Shown: in pieces, positions 18,310 through 27,100 of the stretch
How the letters are laid out: each line of letters begins with the position of its first letter
Numbering within the stretch: position 1 is the stretch's first letter
The notes under the pieces: model-generated
Databases searched by the model: none
The model's input: the letters and a program-made list of their open reading frames with translations, nothing else
Told to the model about the DNA's origin: nothing
Source of the DNA: Geovibrio ferrireducens
GTDB taxonomy: Bacteria; Chrysiogenota; Deferribacteres; Deferribacterales; Geovibrionaceae
Direction of reading: 5' to 3'
Assembly: GCF_026226615.1 (NCBI RefSeq)
Contig: NZ_JAJAPB010000002.1
Coordinates: 310,001 to 374,000 of the forward strand
Length of the DNA: 64,000 nucleotides
Made by a program: the position numbers and the translations under genes

Positions 18310-18607
18310 ATTCCATAATATAACCTACAGGGGAAATATGCGGTTTTACCCGCGGGAAAGTTCAGTTTATAAAGCTAAGATAGATCACTTCTATAATAGT
18401 TCAATCAGAATTTTAATATTTTTTTTATTTCTCATCACAGTTTTTTACCTTATATTTAATTAATCTCTATTATCAATAGCTTATCCTCTGTAATAAATAT
18501 TACATCCATATTGAAAATTCTGAACGGAAATGCGGACTTTTTTATACCGCATCAGCAGGGTTGCCCCGAAAGGGTTATTGTTATAAGATTTTATTTCCGG
18601 AGGAATC
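18310..18607 (+). promoter_or_regulatory. Intergenic region holding the hesA-like gene promoter
   Basis: About 300 bases without a coding frame. It is AT-rich up to 18520; then a small hairpin ATGCGG-N11-CCGCAT (18530-18552); then TTGCCC (18561-18566) and TAAGAT (18584-18589) 17 bases apart, a plausible promoter. A strong GGAGG site precedes the ATG. I looked for thiamine or molybdenum-cofactor riboswitch signatures and did not recognise one. Confidence 0.4.
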
Positions 18608-19345
18608 ATGGAAAACTATTTCAGAAGATACAAAAGACAGATGATAATTGAAAATTTCGGTGAGGAAGCACAGCTCAGACTGAAAAACGCCTGTGTATTC
18701 ATAGGCGGCATAGGCGGTCTGGGCGGAACAGCCGCAGCTTACCTTGCCATGGCGGGAATAGGGAAACTGGTCATAGCGCACTCCGGAAACCTTACAGAAA
18801 CAAATATGAACCGCCAGATACTCATGGACTGCGCCCGCATAGGCGAACCGAGGGTGGACATAGCTGCGGAGGCCTTCCGGAAGCTTAATCCCGACATGGA
18901 GACAGAGATGCACAATGTGCGCCTTCTCCCGGAGAATACTGCCGGGCTTATCAAAGGCTGTCAGGCGGCGGTGTCCGCCAGACCGACTTTCTATGAGCGC
19001 AAAAACCTCAACAGGGCATGTGTGCAGCAGAATATACCCATGATAGAAGCCGCGATGGACGGAATGACCGGCTACCTTTTCACCGTAAACCCCGGAAAGA
19101 CCGCCTGTCTGGACTGCATGGTGGAAAAAGATGTGGACGACTGGCAGGAATTCGGCTTCGGTGTTCTCGGCGCAGTTTCGGGAACCATAGGCTGCCTTGC
19201 GGCAATTGAAGCTATCAAGCTGATAACCGGCTTCGGAGAGCCTCTGGGCAGCAGAATGTTCTATATGGACATGACAGACAACAGAACAAGGCATGTGGAA
19301 CTGAAACGCAATCCCGAATGCAGAACCTGCGGCAGCAGAACCTAG
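18608..19345 (+). CDS. ThiF/MoeB/HesA-family E1-like adenylyltransferase
   Basis: 245 residues. Members adenylate the C-terminal glycine of small sulfur-carrier proteins (ThiS, MoaD) or related acceptors. The nucleotide-binding GGIGGLGGTAA sits near residue 34, with NMNRQIL after it, and two zinc-type Cys pairs occur (CLDC and CRTC at the extreme C terminus). Oddly, the usual DCTDNF-like Mg/adenylate Asp motif before the LNRAC helix is replaced by SARPTFYERKNLN. It may be a specialised clade or have altered chemistry. It stands alone, with no thiS, moaD or cysteine desulfurase nearby, so the carrier is unknown. Its last four bases overlap the convergent chemosensory operon. Confidence 0.8.
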   Translation: MENYFRRYKRQMIIENFGEEAQLRLKNACVFIGGIGGLGGTAAAYLAMAGIGKLVIAHSGNLTETNMNRQILMDCARIGEPRVDIAAEAFRKLNPDMETEMHNVRLLPENTAGLIKGCQAAVSARPTFYERKNLNRACVQQNIPMIEAAMDGMTGYLFTVNPGKTACLDCMVEKDVDDWQEFGFGVLGAVSGTIGCLAAIEAIKLITGFGEPLGSRMFYMDMTDNRTRHVELKRNPECRTCGSRT

Positions 19346-20814
19346 AAAAAGTCTATTGAGGAGTGGTCGTTCTCGTGAGCCATTATGTCAATGATTTCAG
19401 CGGATGAGCGCCCTGCTTCGAAATCAGGATCGGAATACATAGATTGAGGTATCTTCCGTTTCAGATTGTCAAAGCTTCTTTCGAACAGCCTGTTGATGTC
19501 TGCAAAGGATCGGTTTATCTTCGCAAGTCCGCCGTTTAAATGCTGCATAAATTCATCACCGGAGAATTTTCCCCTGAAATGCTCAAGCTCTCCGTCAAGT
19601 TCACCCGACTTTTTAAGCAGGTTGTCTATATGGTCATCCGAGTGGAGTTCCCGCAGACGGCTGATATTGATATTTGCATCCCTAAGAACACTGACAAAGC
19701 CGTTTTTAAGCTCGCCCCAGAGCTTGAGACTTACGGAAAGCTTATCCACCAGACTCATGAGTATGCGCTCAGTCTCGCTCATTGAAACCACAACGCTCTC
19801 AAGGCTTGTATCACCGATTCTGGCCACCTCAACGGCTGTTATAACCACAAGGTTGCGGAATGATTTGCCGAATTTTCTCAGCGTCAGGATTCCGTTCTCG
19901 GCGTTTTTAAGCTCTTTTTCCGTGAGCTTTATCATGCTGATCAGCCCGCCGACTATTGATTCTATGGAATCGCTGTATTCCTTGGCCGTCTCAAACTCCA
20001 TCTTCACAAGGTTTGCACGGCTGACTATATTCTGTATGTCGGTGTTGATGTGGTAGAGGAATTCCTTTATCACATCCGTAATCTCAGTAAATACTTCTGT
20101 GGTTTTTGCCTGTACCTCGTCCATTTTTGCAATGGCGAGTTCATGCACCCCGTAGCTTTTGCCGAGGCAGAAGGGGTCTTTATCCGTACATTCTGTCAGG
20201 GCGCTGCTTATGGCATCTATCTCCTGAATGATGATGTCATGAAACTGGCTGCACTCTATGAGGCGTGAAATATCCGAACTCACCTCAAGCGGCTCTTCCT
20301 TCGCATCGGTTCCGCCAACCATAAGCTCAACCTTGGAACTGTTTGCGCTGAAAGTGGCGTTTATCTCACGGAAGTCATCATAAATACTTGTAAAGGTTTG
20401 GGAAATATTCTCCAGCAGGTTTTTGGCAATAGTGGAGTTTTTCTTAATCTCCTTGCTGATGTGGGCAATTGTAGCCCCCTTTGCTCCCAGAGACATGGTG
20501 GTGCATATTGTGTTGTAGGAAAGAAGCTCAAGGTCATCGGTTATTTTAAGGAAGGTTCCGGAGGCTTCGGTTATTTCATCCTTCATGCTCTTGATGTCTA
20601 TGCTGACTATCTTCTTGTTCAGATCCTCAGAAATTTTAGCGATCAGAACGGCAGTGTCGTCTGTGAAGTTCTTTGCCGATTTTTCAAGGTATGAATTAAT
20701 CTCAAGCATACTCTCGAAGCTGCTTCCGCGCAGCTCCATAAGCTTATTAATAATATCGACTATTTCGATAAAGTATTCTGTAAGCTCGTTTTTAAGCTCG
20801 TTAAGATGAATCAT
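19342..20814 (-). CDS. Coiled-coil chemotaxis protein with MCP-like hairpin tips and a CheZ-like DxxxQ motif
   Basis: 490 residues, cytoplasmic and almost entirely helical, last gene of the chemosensory operon. Two segments look like degenerate receptor signalling tips: residues ~95-125 (LELLSYNTICTTMSLGAKG) and ~318-350 (FRNLVVITAVEVARIGD). Between them, FHDIIIQEIDAI (D193, Q197) matches the DxxxQ catalytic helix of CheZ, where the Asp and Gln act on CheY-phosphate. The C terminus is short, acidic and aromatic (HSSIDFF), reminiscent of CheY-binding tails. I infer a dedicated CheY phosphatase or array component. It starts at an ATGA overlap with the receiver gene upstream. No whole-length family is recognised. 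Confidence 0.65.
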   Translation of the reverse strand: MIHLNELKNELTEYFIEIVDIINKLMELRGSSFESMLEINSYLEKSAKNFTDDTAVLIAKISEDLNKKIVSIDIKSMKDEITEASGTFLKITDDLELLSYNTICTTMSLGAKGATIAHISKEIKKNSTIAKNLLENISQTFTSIYDDFREINATFSANSSKVELMVGGTDAKEEPLEVSSDISRLIECSQFHDIIIQEIDAISSALTECTDKDPFCLGKSYGVHELAIAKMDEVQAKTTEVFTEITDVIKEFLYHINTDIQNIVSRANLVKMEFETAKEYSDSIESIVGGLISMIKLTEKELKNAENGILTLRKFGKSFRNLVVITAVEVARIGDTSLESVVVSMSETERILMSLVDKLSVSLKLWGELKNGFVSVLRDANINISRLRELHSDDHIDNLLKKSGELDGELEHFRGKFSGDEFMQHLNGGLAKINRSFADINRLFERSFDNLKRKIPQSMYSDPDFEAGRSSAEIIDIMAHENDHSSIDFF

Positions 20815-21173
20815 CTGGAATATTTTCCCACAATTTCCTTCAGCATATTTTCAGTTACGGGTTTAAGAATAATTGTGTCAAACCCGCCCGCCCTGAGCTG
20901 TGATGTTTCTGACACATCCGCAGTGAAGGCGATGCACTTTGCCGAGCTCCATTTGTATTTGTTTTTAACTCTGTCCAACACGTCCAGACCCGTTTCCGTG
21001 GGGCCCAGCCTGTAGTCTATAAACAATATATCAGGGATTGTATCATTTTGCAGAGTAAAATCGTCCAGTTTTTTTAAAGAATCGAAAATATATACTTCAT
21101 GCTCAAGCTTTGTAAGTATAAAATTGCACATTTTCAGGTGCAGACCGTTGTCATCGATAATAAAAATCTTCAT
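20811..21173 (-). CDS. Single-domain response regulator (CheY-like)
   Basis: 120-residue receiver domain: acidic pair in FIIDDNG, phosphoacceptor Asp in LFIDYRLGP, Thr in AFTAD and Lys in ILKPV. It has no output domain. The YRLGPTETGLDVL stretch after the phosphorylation site differs from typical CheY, so it may be a phosphate sink or a partner of the DxxxQ protein with which it overlaps by four bases. GGAG ribosome-binding site. The operon also encodes two more canonical CheY proteins. Confidence 0.88.
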   Translation of the reverse strand: MKIFIIDDNGLHLKMCNFILTKLEHEVYIFDSLKKLDDFTLQNDTIPDILFIDYRLGPTETGLDVLDRVKNKYKWSSAKCIAFTADVSETSQLRAGGFDTIILKPVTENMLKEIVGKYSR

Positions 21174-21187
21174 AGGTTCTCCGTTTT

Positions 21188-24130
21188 CTAAATAAGCTTG
21201 TTAGTATTGAGAACCAAAACCGCCTGCCCGTCTCCCAGAATGGTAATACCGCCGACATATGACAAATGTGCGAAATATTCAGGAACCGGCTTGATAGCTA
21301 TATCTATGCGGTTTATAAGTTCGTCCACCATAAGGCCGACTTTTCCCATGTCGGTGTTGGTGATAACTATGCACACCTCTTCGGGCAGCTCTCCGGGTTC
21401 TTCGTCCAGAAGCCCCTTCATGCTGTAAAGAGGCAGCACCATCCCCCTGTAATGAACTGCAAGGCCGTAGTGCAGATCCTTGATTTTTTCTTTGGGTAAT
21501 TTGATTGTTTCCGCTACATTTTCTATGGGTATGGCATAAACAACTGAACTGAGTTTAACCAGCAGAGCAGTGGAAACGCCTATGGTTACAGGTATTTTCA
21601 GCACAAACCTTGAGCCTTCGCCCATTGTGGACTGTATATCTACAAAGCCGCCCAGGTTCACAACGCATGTCTTCACCACATCCATTCCCACACCGCGGCC
21701 GGATATATCCGTAACCTTTTCCGCTGTGGAGAAGCCGGGTTCAAGTATAAGCTGCATTATCTCCTTCTCACTGAGCTCTGCATCCGCAGCTATCAGCCTG
21801 TTGGATATTGCCTTCGCCCTGACCCTTGCGGTGTCTATCCCCTTGCCGTCATCAATCACTTCGATATAAACAAAACTTCCTTCCTGATAAGCCTTAAGGA
21901 TAATAGTGCCTGATGGGGTTTTCCCGGCCTTCTGTCTGTCCTCCGGCATCTCCACCCCGTGGTCGCAGGAGTTGCGGAGGAGATGCACAAGGGGATCACT
22001 GAGCAGGTCAGCCACTTTTTTATCTATCTCAGTGTCCTCGCCTATTATACGCAGGTCGATCTGCTTGCTCTGTTTTCTTGATATATCTCTGACAACTCTG
22101 GGGAATTTCTGAAAAACCTGCCTGATGGGAATCATCCTGAGCGACATTATATCCCTTTGCAGATCCTGAGAGATCCTCGCAATGAGATTAGCATTGTCCT
22201 TAAGCTCCTTCACAAGGGCGGAAGGAAGGCCGTATTCTCTGGCTATCTTCTGGATCAGGTATTCGTTGGCGTTCTTGGCCACCACAAGCTCGCCTATGGT
22301 GTTGGTAAATTTGTCTATCTTCTCCTGTTCCACCTTCATTGTGCCGCTTCCGGCGTCCTGCTGAGGCAGTCCTGCCGCCTGCTGCTTGGCAGATGTGGGT
22401 ACGCCTTCGCGGGCGCTGCCCGCCACGGCTTTCATAACTTCCTGTTTTTTCAATACCTTATCCAGATCTTCCTTCTCCAGCTTGCCCTCTTCGACAAGTA
22501 TGTCGCCGAGTTTTTTCTGCTTGCTGAGAGCATCCTGAATATCCCCCTCAGTGATTTTACCGTCACGGATAAGGAGCTCGCCCAACATTCTGGGCGGTGA
22601 TTTAAGATCTTCAAGGTATTTGAGAATCCTTTCCATATGCGCGTCAAACGGTTTGGATTCCTTTATACATTTTTCAAGGTCTTCTGCTATTGCGTACAGA
22701 TCATCAAAGCCGATGAATCTGGCTGCGTTTTTCAGGCCGCCCGCTCCCCTGAGCACTTGCCTGACATCTATCTGCCCGTCTTCGGAGGCTATATTTATGA
22801 TTTCGATGAACTGCTCAAGCTGCTTGATGAATATTTTCACTTCCTCATTCACAACGGTCATGGAACTTTTCATGGACTCAAGGCTTGATGTGAGGTTTTT
22901 AAGCGTGCGGTATGAGGAAGGAACAGGTGTGGTTCCCTTCTTGGTGAGGTTTGAGAGCATCTCCCTTATATCACTGACCACAGCGAGGATAATGTCCGCC
23001 GCTTTTTTGTCGAACATAATACGTCCGCTTCTGATGTCATCCAGAACACCTTCCACAAGGTGCGCAAACTCCTCCAGAAAACGGAAGCCCACATAGCCGC
23101 AGTCACCCTTTATTGTGTGGAAAACGCGGAAAAGATCGTCAATGCCGGGGCCTGAGCCGCTGCCGCTCTTCTCAAGTTTAAGCGTTACAGACTCTATGGA
23201 TTCGAAATAATCTTCAATACTGGAAGCCAGTTCACCCAGAAGCTCGGCGTCTATGCCCTCCATTGTTATATCATCTCCGTGGGAGACGGGAGCCGCCGGA
23301 ATGTCTTCTTCCGTGCTATCCGCCGCTTCATCAGCTTCCGCCGCAGGGGCAGGTTCATCAAGGGAAGCTGCTGAGACAGTCACGACTCCGGGCTCAAACC
23401 CGAAGTCAGCCAGATCGGCCGCATCAAGCTCGCTTATTATGTAAACCTCCGGGCGGAGGTAAATTTCAAAGGGGTTAAGCTTATCCAGAGATGGAACAGC
23501 CGCTGCATCCGTTTTGCAGAAATATTCGGCAGAGCTCATTTTCAGGTTGGACATGACGGGAACAGGGTCATAGCCGTTTTCAAGCATTTCGGATGTGAAA
23601 TGGAAATCAGCCCTGTAGATGCTGCCCTGCTTCCTTCCTGCTGCGCGGAGCTTTTCCCGTATATCAGTGCAGGAAACATAAGCAGATGCCCCGTCCGCAC
23701 TCTCCGCAGGTGCAGTCCCCTTCGTCTCCGGTGCGGTGTCAGCCTTCTGGTTCATGTAACTTTCAAGCTCGGCTATTATCCCTGCCTCATCAACAGAATA
23801 CTCCCTGCCCTCTTTGGCGGCTGTGACCATTTCGTAAATCCCGTCTGCTGCTTTGAGAATACTGTCAACAAGTTCGCCCGATACCTCAAGCTCCTTGTTG
23901 CGAAGCCTGTCCAGCAGGGTTTCAAGGTGGTGTGTAAATGCTGATATATGCTCGAAGCCGAAGCCTGCGGCGCTGCCTTTTATTGTGTGAATAGAGCGGA
24001 ATACGGAATTAACAAGCTCCGGATCGTCATCCGCCTCTATCTTAAGAACATCCTCGTTTACCTGTTCCAGAAGTTCCGCCGCCTCGTCAAGGAACGACCT
24101 GCGGAACTTTTCCATATCAATTTCGACCAT
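21188..24130 (-). CDS. cheA: CheA histidine kinase with several Hpt domains and an LGE repeat
   Basis: 980-residue cytoplasmic kinase, larger than ordinary CheA (~650). In order: Hpt 1 (phospho-His H48 in SIHTIKGSA); a linker domain ~150-235; Hpt 2 (H338 in FHTIKGDCG); a third Hpt-like bundle ~425-500 in which the His is lost (VLRGAGGLKNAARFIG); tandem LGELLIRDGKITEGD.. / LGDILVEEGKLEKED.. motifs at ~516-563; the P3 dimerisation helices; a HATPase domain with N and G boxes (LLRNSCDHG, DDGKGID, GRGVGMDVV); and a C-terminal CheW-like domain. Two functional phosphorylation sites suit several CheY partners. The LGE repeat resembles the N-terminal module of GspE/MshE ATPases. GGGGTGGGG before the ATG. 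Confidence 0.93.
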   Translation of the reverse strand: MVEIDMEKFRRSFLDEAAELLEQVNEDVLKIEADDDPELVNSVFRSIHTIKGSAAGFGFEHISAFTHHLETLLDRLRNKELEVSGELVDSILKAADGIYEMVTAAKEGREYSVDEAGIIAELESYMNQKADTAPETKGTAPAESADGASAYVSCTDIREKLRAAGRKQGSIYRADFHFTSEMLENGYDPVPVMSNLKMSSAEYFCKTDAAAVPSLDKLNPFEIYLRPEVYIISELDAADLADFGFEPGVVTVSAASLDEPAPAAEADEAADSTEEDIPAAPVSHGDDITMEGIDAELLGELASSIEDYFESIESVTLKLEKSGSGSGPGIDDLFRVFHTIKGDCGYVGFRFLEEFAHLVEGVLDDIRSGRIMFDKKAADIILAVVSDIREMLSNLTKKGTTPVPSSYRTLKNLTSSLESMKSSMTVVNEEVKIFIKQLEQFIEIINIASEDGQIDVRQVLRGAGGLKNAARFIGFDDLYAIAEDLEKCIKESKPFDAHMERILKYLEDLKSPPRMLGELLIRDGKITEGDIQDALSKQKKLGDILVEEGKLEKEDLDKVLKKQEVMKAVAGSAREGVPTSAKQQAAGLPQQDAGSGTMKVEQEKIDKFTNTIGELVVAKNANEYLIQKIAREYGLPSALVKELKDNANLIARISQDLQRDIMSLRMIPIRQVFQKFPRVVRDISRKQSKQIDLRIIGEDTEIDKKVADLLSDPLVHLLRNSCDHGVEMPEDRQKAGKTPSGTIILKAYQEGSFVYIEVIDDGKGIDTARVRAKAISNRLIAADAELSEKEIMQLILEPGFSTAEKVTDISGRGVGMDVVKTCVVNLGGFVDIQSTMGEGSRFVLKIPVTIGVSTALLVKLSSVVYAIPIENVAETIKLPKEKIKDLHYGLAVHYRGMVLPLYSMKGLLDEEPGELPEEVCIVITNTDMGKVGLMVDELINRIDIAIKPVPEYFAHLSYVGGITILGDGQAVLVLNTNKLI

Positions 24131-24141
24131 ACCCCACCCCG

Positions 24142-24507
24142 TCAGGAAATACCGAGAAGCATTTTTATGTTGATTATAAGTTCCTCAGGTTTCACAGGCT
24201 TGGTTATGTACAGGTTTGCGCCGGACATATAGCCTTTTCTGCGGTTTTCCGCTTCTTCCTGAGTGGTAATAATTATTACGGGCGTTTCTTTCCCTGTTTT
24301 TCTGAGCTCTTTTATAAAGGTGATTCCGTCCATTCTGGGCATGTTCAGATCGCACAGAATGAGGGAAAATGAGCTTCTCACAGCTTTCTCAAGAGCGTCC
24401 ATGCCGTCTATTGCCTGTTCGGTGTCAAAACCGGCAGACTTGAGAATATTGGCGTGAAAGTGCCTCACCATGTCCGAATCATCAACTATCAGAACTTTAA
24501 ACGCCAT
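24142..24507 (-). CDS. CheY-like response regulator
   Basis: 121-residue receiver with VLIVDDSD, phosphoacceptor Asp in LILCDLNMPRMDG, Thr in IIITTQE and Lys in ITKPVKP: all five canonical CheY positions. No effector domain, so it acts by protein contact. The chosen ATG follows AAGGGGTGAG and lies just after the cheR stop; an upstream in-frame start would overlap cheR without a ribosome-binding site. It sits between cheR and cheA, so is probably a direct CheA substrate. Confidence 0.9.
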   Translation of the reverse strand: MAFKVLIVDDSDMVRHFHANILKSAGFDTEQAIDGMDALEKAVRSSFSLILCDLNMPRMDGITFIKELRKTGKETPVIIITTQEEAENRRKGYMSGANLYITKPVKPEELIINIKMLLGIS

Positions 24508-24511
24508 CGTC

Positions 24512-25345
24512 TCACCCCTTGTAATAAACGACATTTCTGCCGTACCGCTTGATGGAGAAAGCTGTTGTTATGCGGCCGACTGATTCGCTGTGGCCAAGAA
24601 AGATGTAGCCGCCCCTGTTGAGGGCTATGTAGTAGTGATCAACAACCTGCTTTCTTGAGATCTCATCAAAATATATAAGCACGTTCCGGCAGAAGATGAA
24701 GTCAAAGCCTCTCTGCCGTCTCATCTGCATTTTATCGTTAAGGTTTATATGCTCAAAGCGAACCATATCCCGCACGGGTTTTATGGGAATGTGGCAGCCG
24801 TCAACGTAATTGAAGTACTTTGAGTAGTACTCCTCCGGCACATCCTTCACGCTTCTGTCGTCATAGCGGGCACTTTTCGCCTTTTCCAGAGCATTAAGGT
24901 CAATGTCCGAAGCGAGTATCTCCACGTTCCAGTTTTCATGCCTGTCCAGAAGTTCGCGCACTATGATCGCCAGAGTGTAAGGCTCCTCGCCTGTGGAGCA
25001 CCCGGCAGACCATATGCGTATGGTGTCGTCTTTATCCTTCTCCTTTTTCTCCGCTATCTCCTGAAGGCAGAATTCGGCAAAGACCTCCAGTGTGGAAAAT
25101 TCCCGGAAAAAGTAAGTCTCATTCACGGTGAGAAGGTTCATCAGCTCCTGAAACTCCTCCCCTTCACGGTCTTTGAATTTGAGAAAGCGTATATAATCCC
25201 TCGCAGATTCTATACCGAGGGAGGAAAGCCTTTTTTCAAGCCTTTTATTAATGAAATAGCGCTTCTTATCCTCAAAATTTATGCCGGACTTCTTGTAGAT
25301 AAAAGCCGTTAAATCTTTGTAATCCTCCAGGGTAACAACGAACAT
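24512..25345 (-). CDS. cheR: CheR chemoreceptor glutamate methyltransferase
   Basis: Transfers methyl groups from SAM to receptor glutamates, opposing CheB. 277 residues: N-terminal helical CheR domain, then TVNETYFFRE, the SAM-binding IWSAGCSTGEEPYTLAI, the DFIFCRNVLIYFD segment and LGHSES, all hallmarks of CheR. No TPR extension. The ATG abuts the HEAT-protein stop directly, so the two are translationally coupled. Confidence 0.96.
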   Translation of the reverse strand: MFVVTLEDYKDLTAFIYKKSGINFEDKKRYFINKRLEKRLSSLGIESARDYIRFLKFKDREGEEFQELMNLLTVNETYFFREFSTLEVFAEFCLQEIAEKKEKDKDDTIRIWSAGCSTGEEPYTLAIIVRELLDRHENWNVEILASDIDLNALEKAKSARYDDRSVKDVPEEYYSKYFNYVDGCHIPIKPVRDMVRFEHINLNDKMQMRRQRGFDFIFCRNVLIYFDEISRKQVVDHYYIALNRGGYIFLGHSESVGRITTAFSIKRYGRNVVYYKG

Positions 25346-26410
25346 CTACTGCTTCGCTATCAGCGCCCTGAGGCTGAGAAGCTCTTCCTTGGAATCACCT
25401 TCAGCAACCTTAAGCCTGCGTTCAATTATTTTAAGCGTTTTTTCCCTGTTGAGTCCGGCCAGCTTGTCCAGCGCGGCAAGCATCACATTCATATCATCCT
25501 CACCGGCGAACTCTTCAAAGATCTCTTCCTTGTCCTTGATACAGAGCCTGTAGGCAATGCCCATAAAGGTTATGCGGTTGTCGGAATCAAGGTTCTGGTT
25601 TTTGACTCCGTTGATAACGTATTTTTCATATTCGTAAGGGAGCACATCAACATTGTCCCGTATCATTATCTTAAGTATTGAGCCCGATATTTCATTAAAG
25701 AAAAGGGTATTCCTGTTGTTAAGAAAACCGAGCAGAAAAGGCAGATGCTCTCTGGAGCCGCATTCGGCGACCATCCGGAATACAGACGGCTTATAAAAGC
25801 TGTCCATATTCACACCGCCGAGTATATCGAGCACCGTATCCACCACGCTGCGTTTGGCGAGGTGGGTGAAAGTCTCTATGCAGGATATGCGGAGCATGGG
25901 CTCATTCGATGTTTCAAAAATTTCCAGTATATCGTTCAGGGATTCCTCGTCATTTATCTTGCCGAGGTACTCCACTGCGGTTATCTGCACATTAGGCGCT
26001 TTATCCCTCAGAGCCGCACGCAGGGCGGGAATACAGTATTTGGAGCCGGTGGCAACAAGGCTGTCCAGAATGAGCTTACGCACCTCTTTGTCGGAGTGAT
26101 CCATAATAGATGTCAGGTAAGGCACAGCATCCTCACCCTTTGAGCCGAAGATTTCTATTGCGCAGTTTCTTATGAAAGCATCTGTGGATTCGAAAAACTT
26201 GGCCACGGAAGCAAAATGCGGTGAAACATCAAGAAGTTTCAGCCCCTCCACTATGAGTTCCTTCACCATGCGGCTCTCCTCCTTCCGGAGTGCAGCTATA
26301 AGTTCAGGGATAAGCTCATCTGCGCGCAGGCTTATCACATCCTCCACGGCATACAGCCTTTCGGTTTCATCTTCATTCAAAAGAGAGGCTTTTATGCTCT
26401 GAATATCCAT
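25346..26410 (-). CDS. HEAT-repeat protein of the chemosensory operon
   Basis: 354 residues made of repeating helical pairs of ~31 residues with HEAT/PBS-lyase style signatures (for example DKEVRKLILDSLVATGSKYC, then APNVQITAVEYLGKI), running through most of the length. HEAT scaffolds bind proteins. HEAT-repeat genes occur in some other chemosensory clusters, where they are thought to be adaptor or regulatory parts. It is sandwiched between a cheY and cheR with no gap to cheR, so a partner among the methylation enzymes or response regulators is likely. No catalytic residues seen. Confidence 0.8.
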   Translation of the reverse strand: MDIQSIKASLLNEDETERLYAVEDVISLRADELIPELIAALRKEESRMVKELIVEGLKLLDVSPHFASVAKFFESTDAFIRNCAIEIFGSKGEDAVPYLTSIMDHSDKEVRKLILDSLVATGSKYCIPALRAALRDKAPNVQITAVEYLGKINDEESLNDILEIFETSNEPMLRISCIETFTHLAKRSVVDTVLDILGGVNMDSFYKPSVFRMVAECGSREHLPFLLGFLNNRNTLFFNEISGSILKIMIRDNVDVLPYEYEKYVINGVKNQNLDSDNRITFMGIAYRLCIKDKEEIFEEFAGEDDMNVMLAALDKLAGLNREKTLKIIERRLKVAEGDSKEELLSLRALIAKQ

Positions 26411-26441
26411 AACGCATTTCCCCGTGCGTCCGACAAGGCTG

Positions 26442-26804
26442 TCAGGGCACTATTTTTTTAACAACGGCAAGCAGATCCGCAGGTTTAAAAGGCTTCACAA
26501 CCCATGCCTTGGCGCCTGCTTTTCTCCCCTCTTCCTTCTTCTCCGCCTGAGATTCCGTAGTGAGCATGATGATCGGCGTAAACTTGTGCTTCGCCAGATT
26601 CTTCACTTCCTTAATAAGGGTTATGCCGTCCATATTGGGCATGTTAAGGTCGGAGATGATCAGGTTAAACCTGTCATTCTCAAGCTTTGTGAGTGCGTCT
26701 TTGCCGTCGCGGGCATCAACCACTTCATAGCCCGCGGATTTCAGCGTGGCGGCGACAAGCTGCCTCATGGTTATGGCATCATCGACTATCAGTATTCTCT
26801 TCAC
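26442..26804 (-). CDS. CheY-like response regulator
   Basis: 120-residue receiver starting with the sequence KRILIVDDAITMRQL; phosphoacceptor Asp in LIISDLNMPNMDG, Thr in IMLTTES and Lys in VVKPFKP. The start is a GTG with AGGGGG six bases before it; reading further upstream would run into the STAS gene. It is the second canonical CheY of the operon and resembles the regulators that pair with CheA in flagellar or type IV pilus control. Confidence 0.9.
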   Translation of the reverse strand: MKRILIVDDAITMRQLVAATLKSAGYEVVDARDGKDALTKLENDRFNLIISDLNMPNMDGITLIKEVKNLAKHKFTPIIMLTTESQAEKKEEGRKAGAKAWVVKPFKPADLLAVVKKIVP

Positions 26805-26817
26805 GCTGTTCCCCCTG

Positions 26818-27099
26818 TCATATAACCAGCCCGTAAAGCCCGATGACCCTTGAGACTTCACTGCTTTTTCCTGTTATTTCGTATTTTATTCCCTTCTCTT
26901 TCAATGTGTTCAGGAGAGAGACGAGTATATTTACAAAAGTTGTGTCCATCGTGCGCACAGCGGAAAGGTCAATCTCCGCAGCGGGTCTGGAATACAGATC
27001 CGCCCCTTTGAGCGCCTCCAGTGCTTCATCAGCCATGAAATTTTCGCACTCTTCGGGAAAAATGATTCTGACTTTTGATTTAAGAGGCTTTATATCCAT
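26818..27099 (-). CDS. STAS-domain protein
   Basis: 93 residues of STAS fold (anti-sigma antagonist type): AEIDLSAVRTMDTTFVNILVSLL is the conserved strand-helix that in SpoIIAA carries the phosphorylated Ser. Here the position is occupied by MDTTF, with Thr available. Small STAS proteins are common partners in non-flagellar or combined chemosensory clusters. I chose the ATG just after the cheB stop; an earlier TTG is in frame but lies inside cheB. Role as a switch or adaptor is inferred. Confidence 0.8.
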   Translation of the reverse strand: MDIKPLKSKVRIIFPEECENFMADEALEALKGADLYSRPAAEIDLSAVRTMDTTFVNILVSLLNTLKEKGIKYEITGKSSEVSRVIGLYGLVI

Positions 27100-27100
27100 A

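Noticed and set aside
18310-18607. Possible riboswitch before the ThiF/HesA-like gene
   Set aside because: The family made a thiamine or molybdenum-cofactor riboswitch worth seeking, but no conserved core of either was seen; only a short hairpin and a promoter.
18581-19294. 237-codon minus-strand frame opposite the HesA-like gene
   Set aside because: Antisense shadow of a conserved enzyme; no motif of its own.
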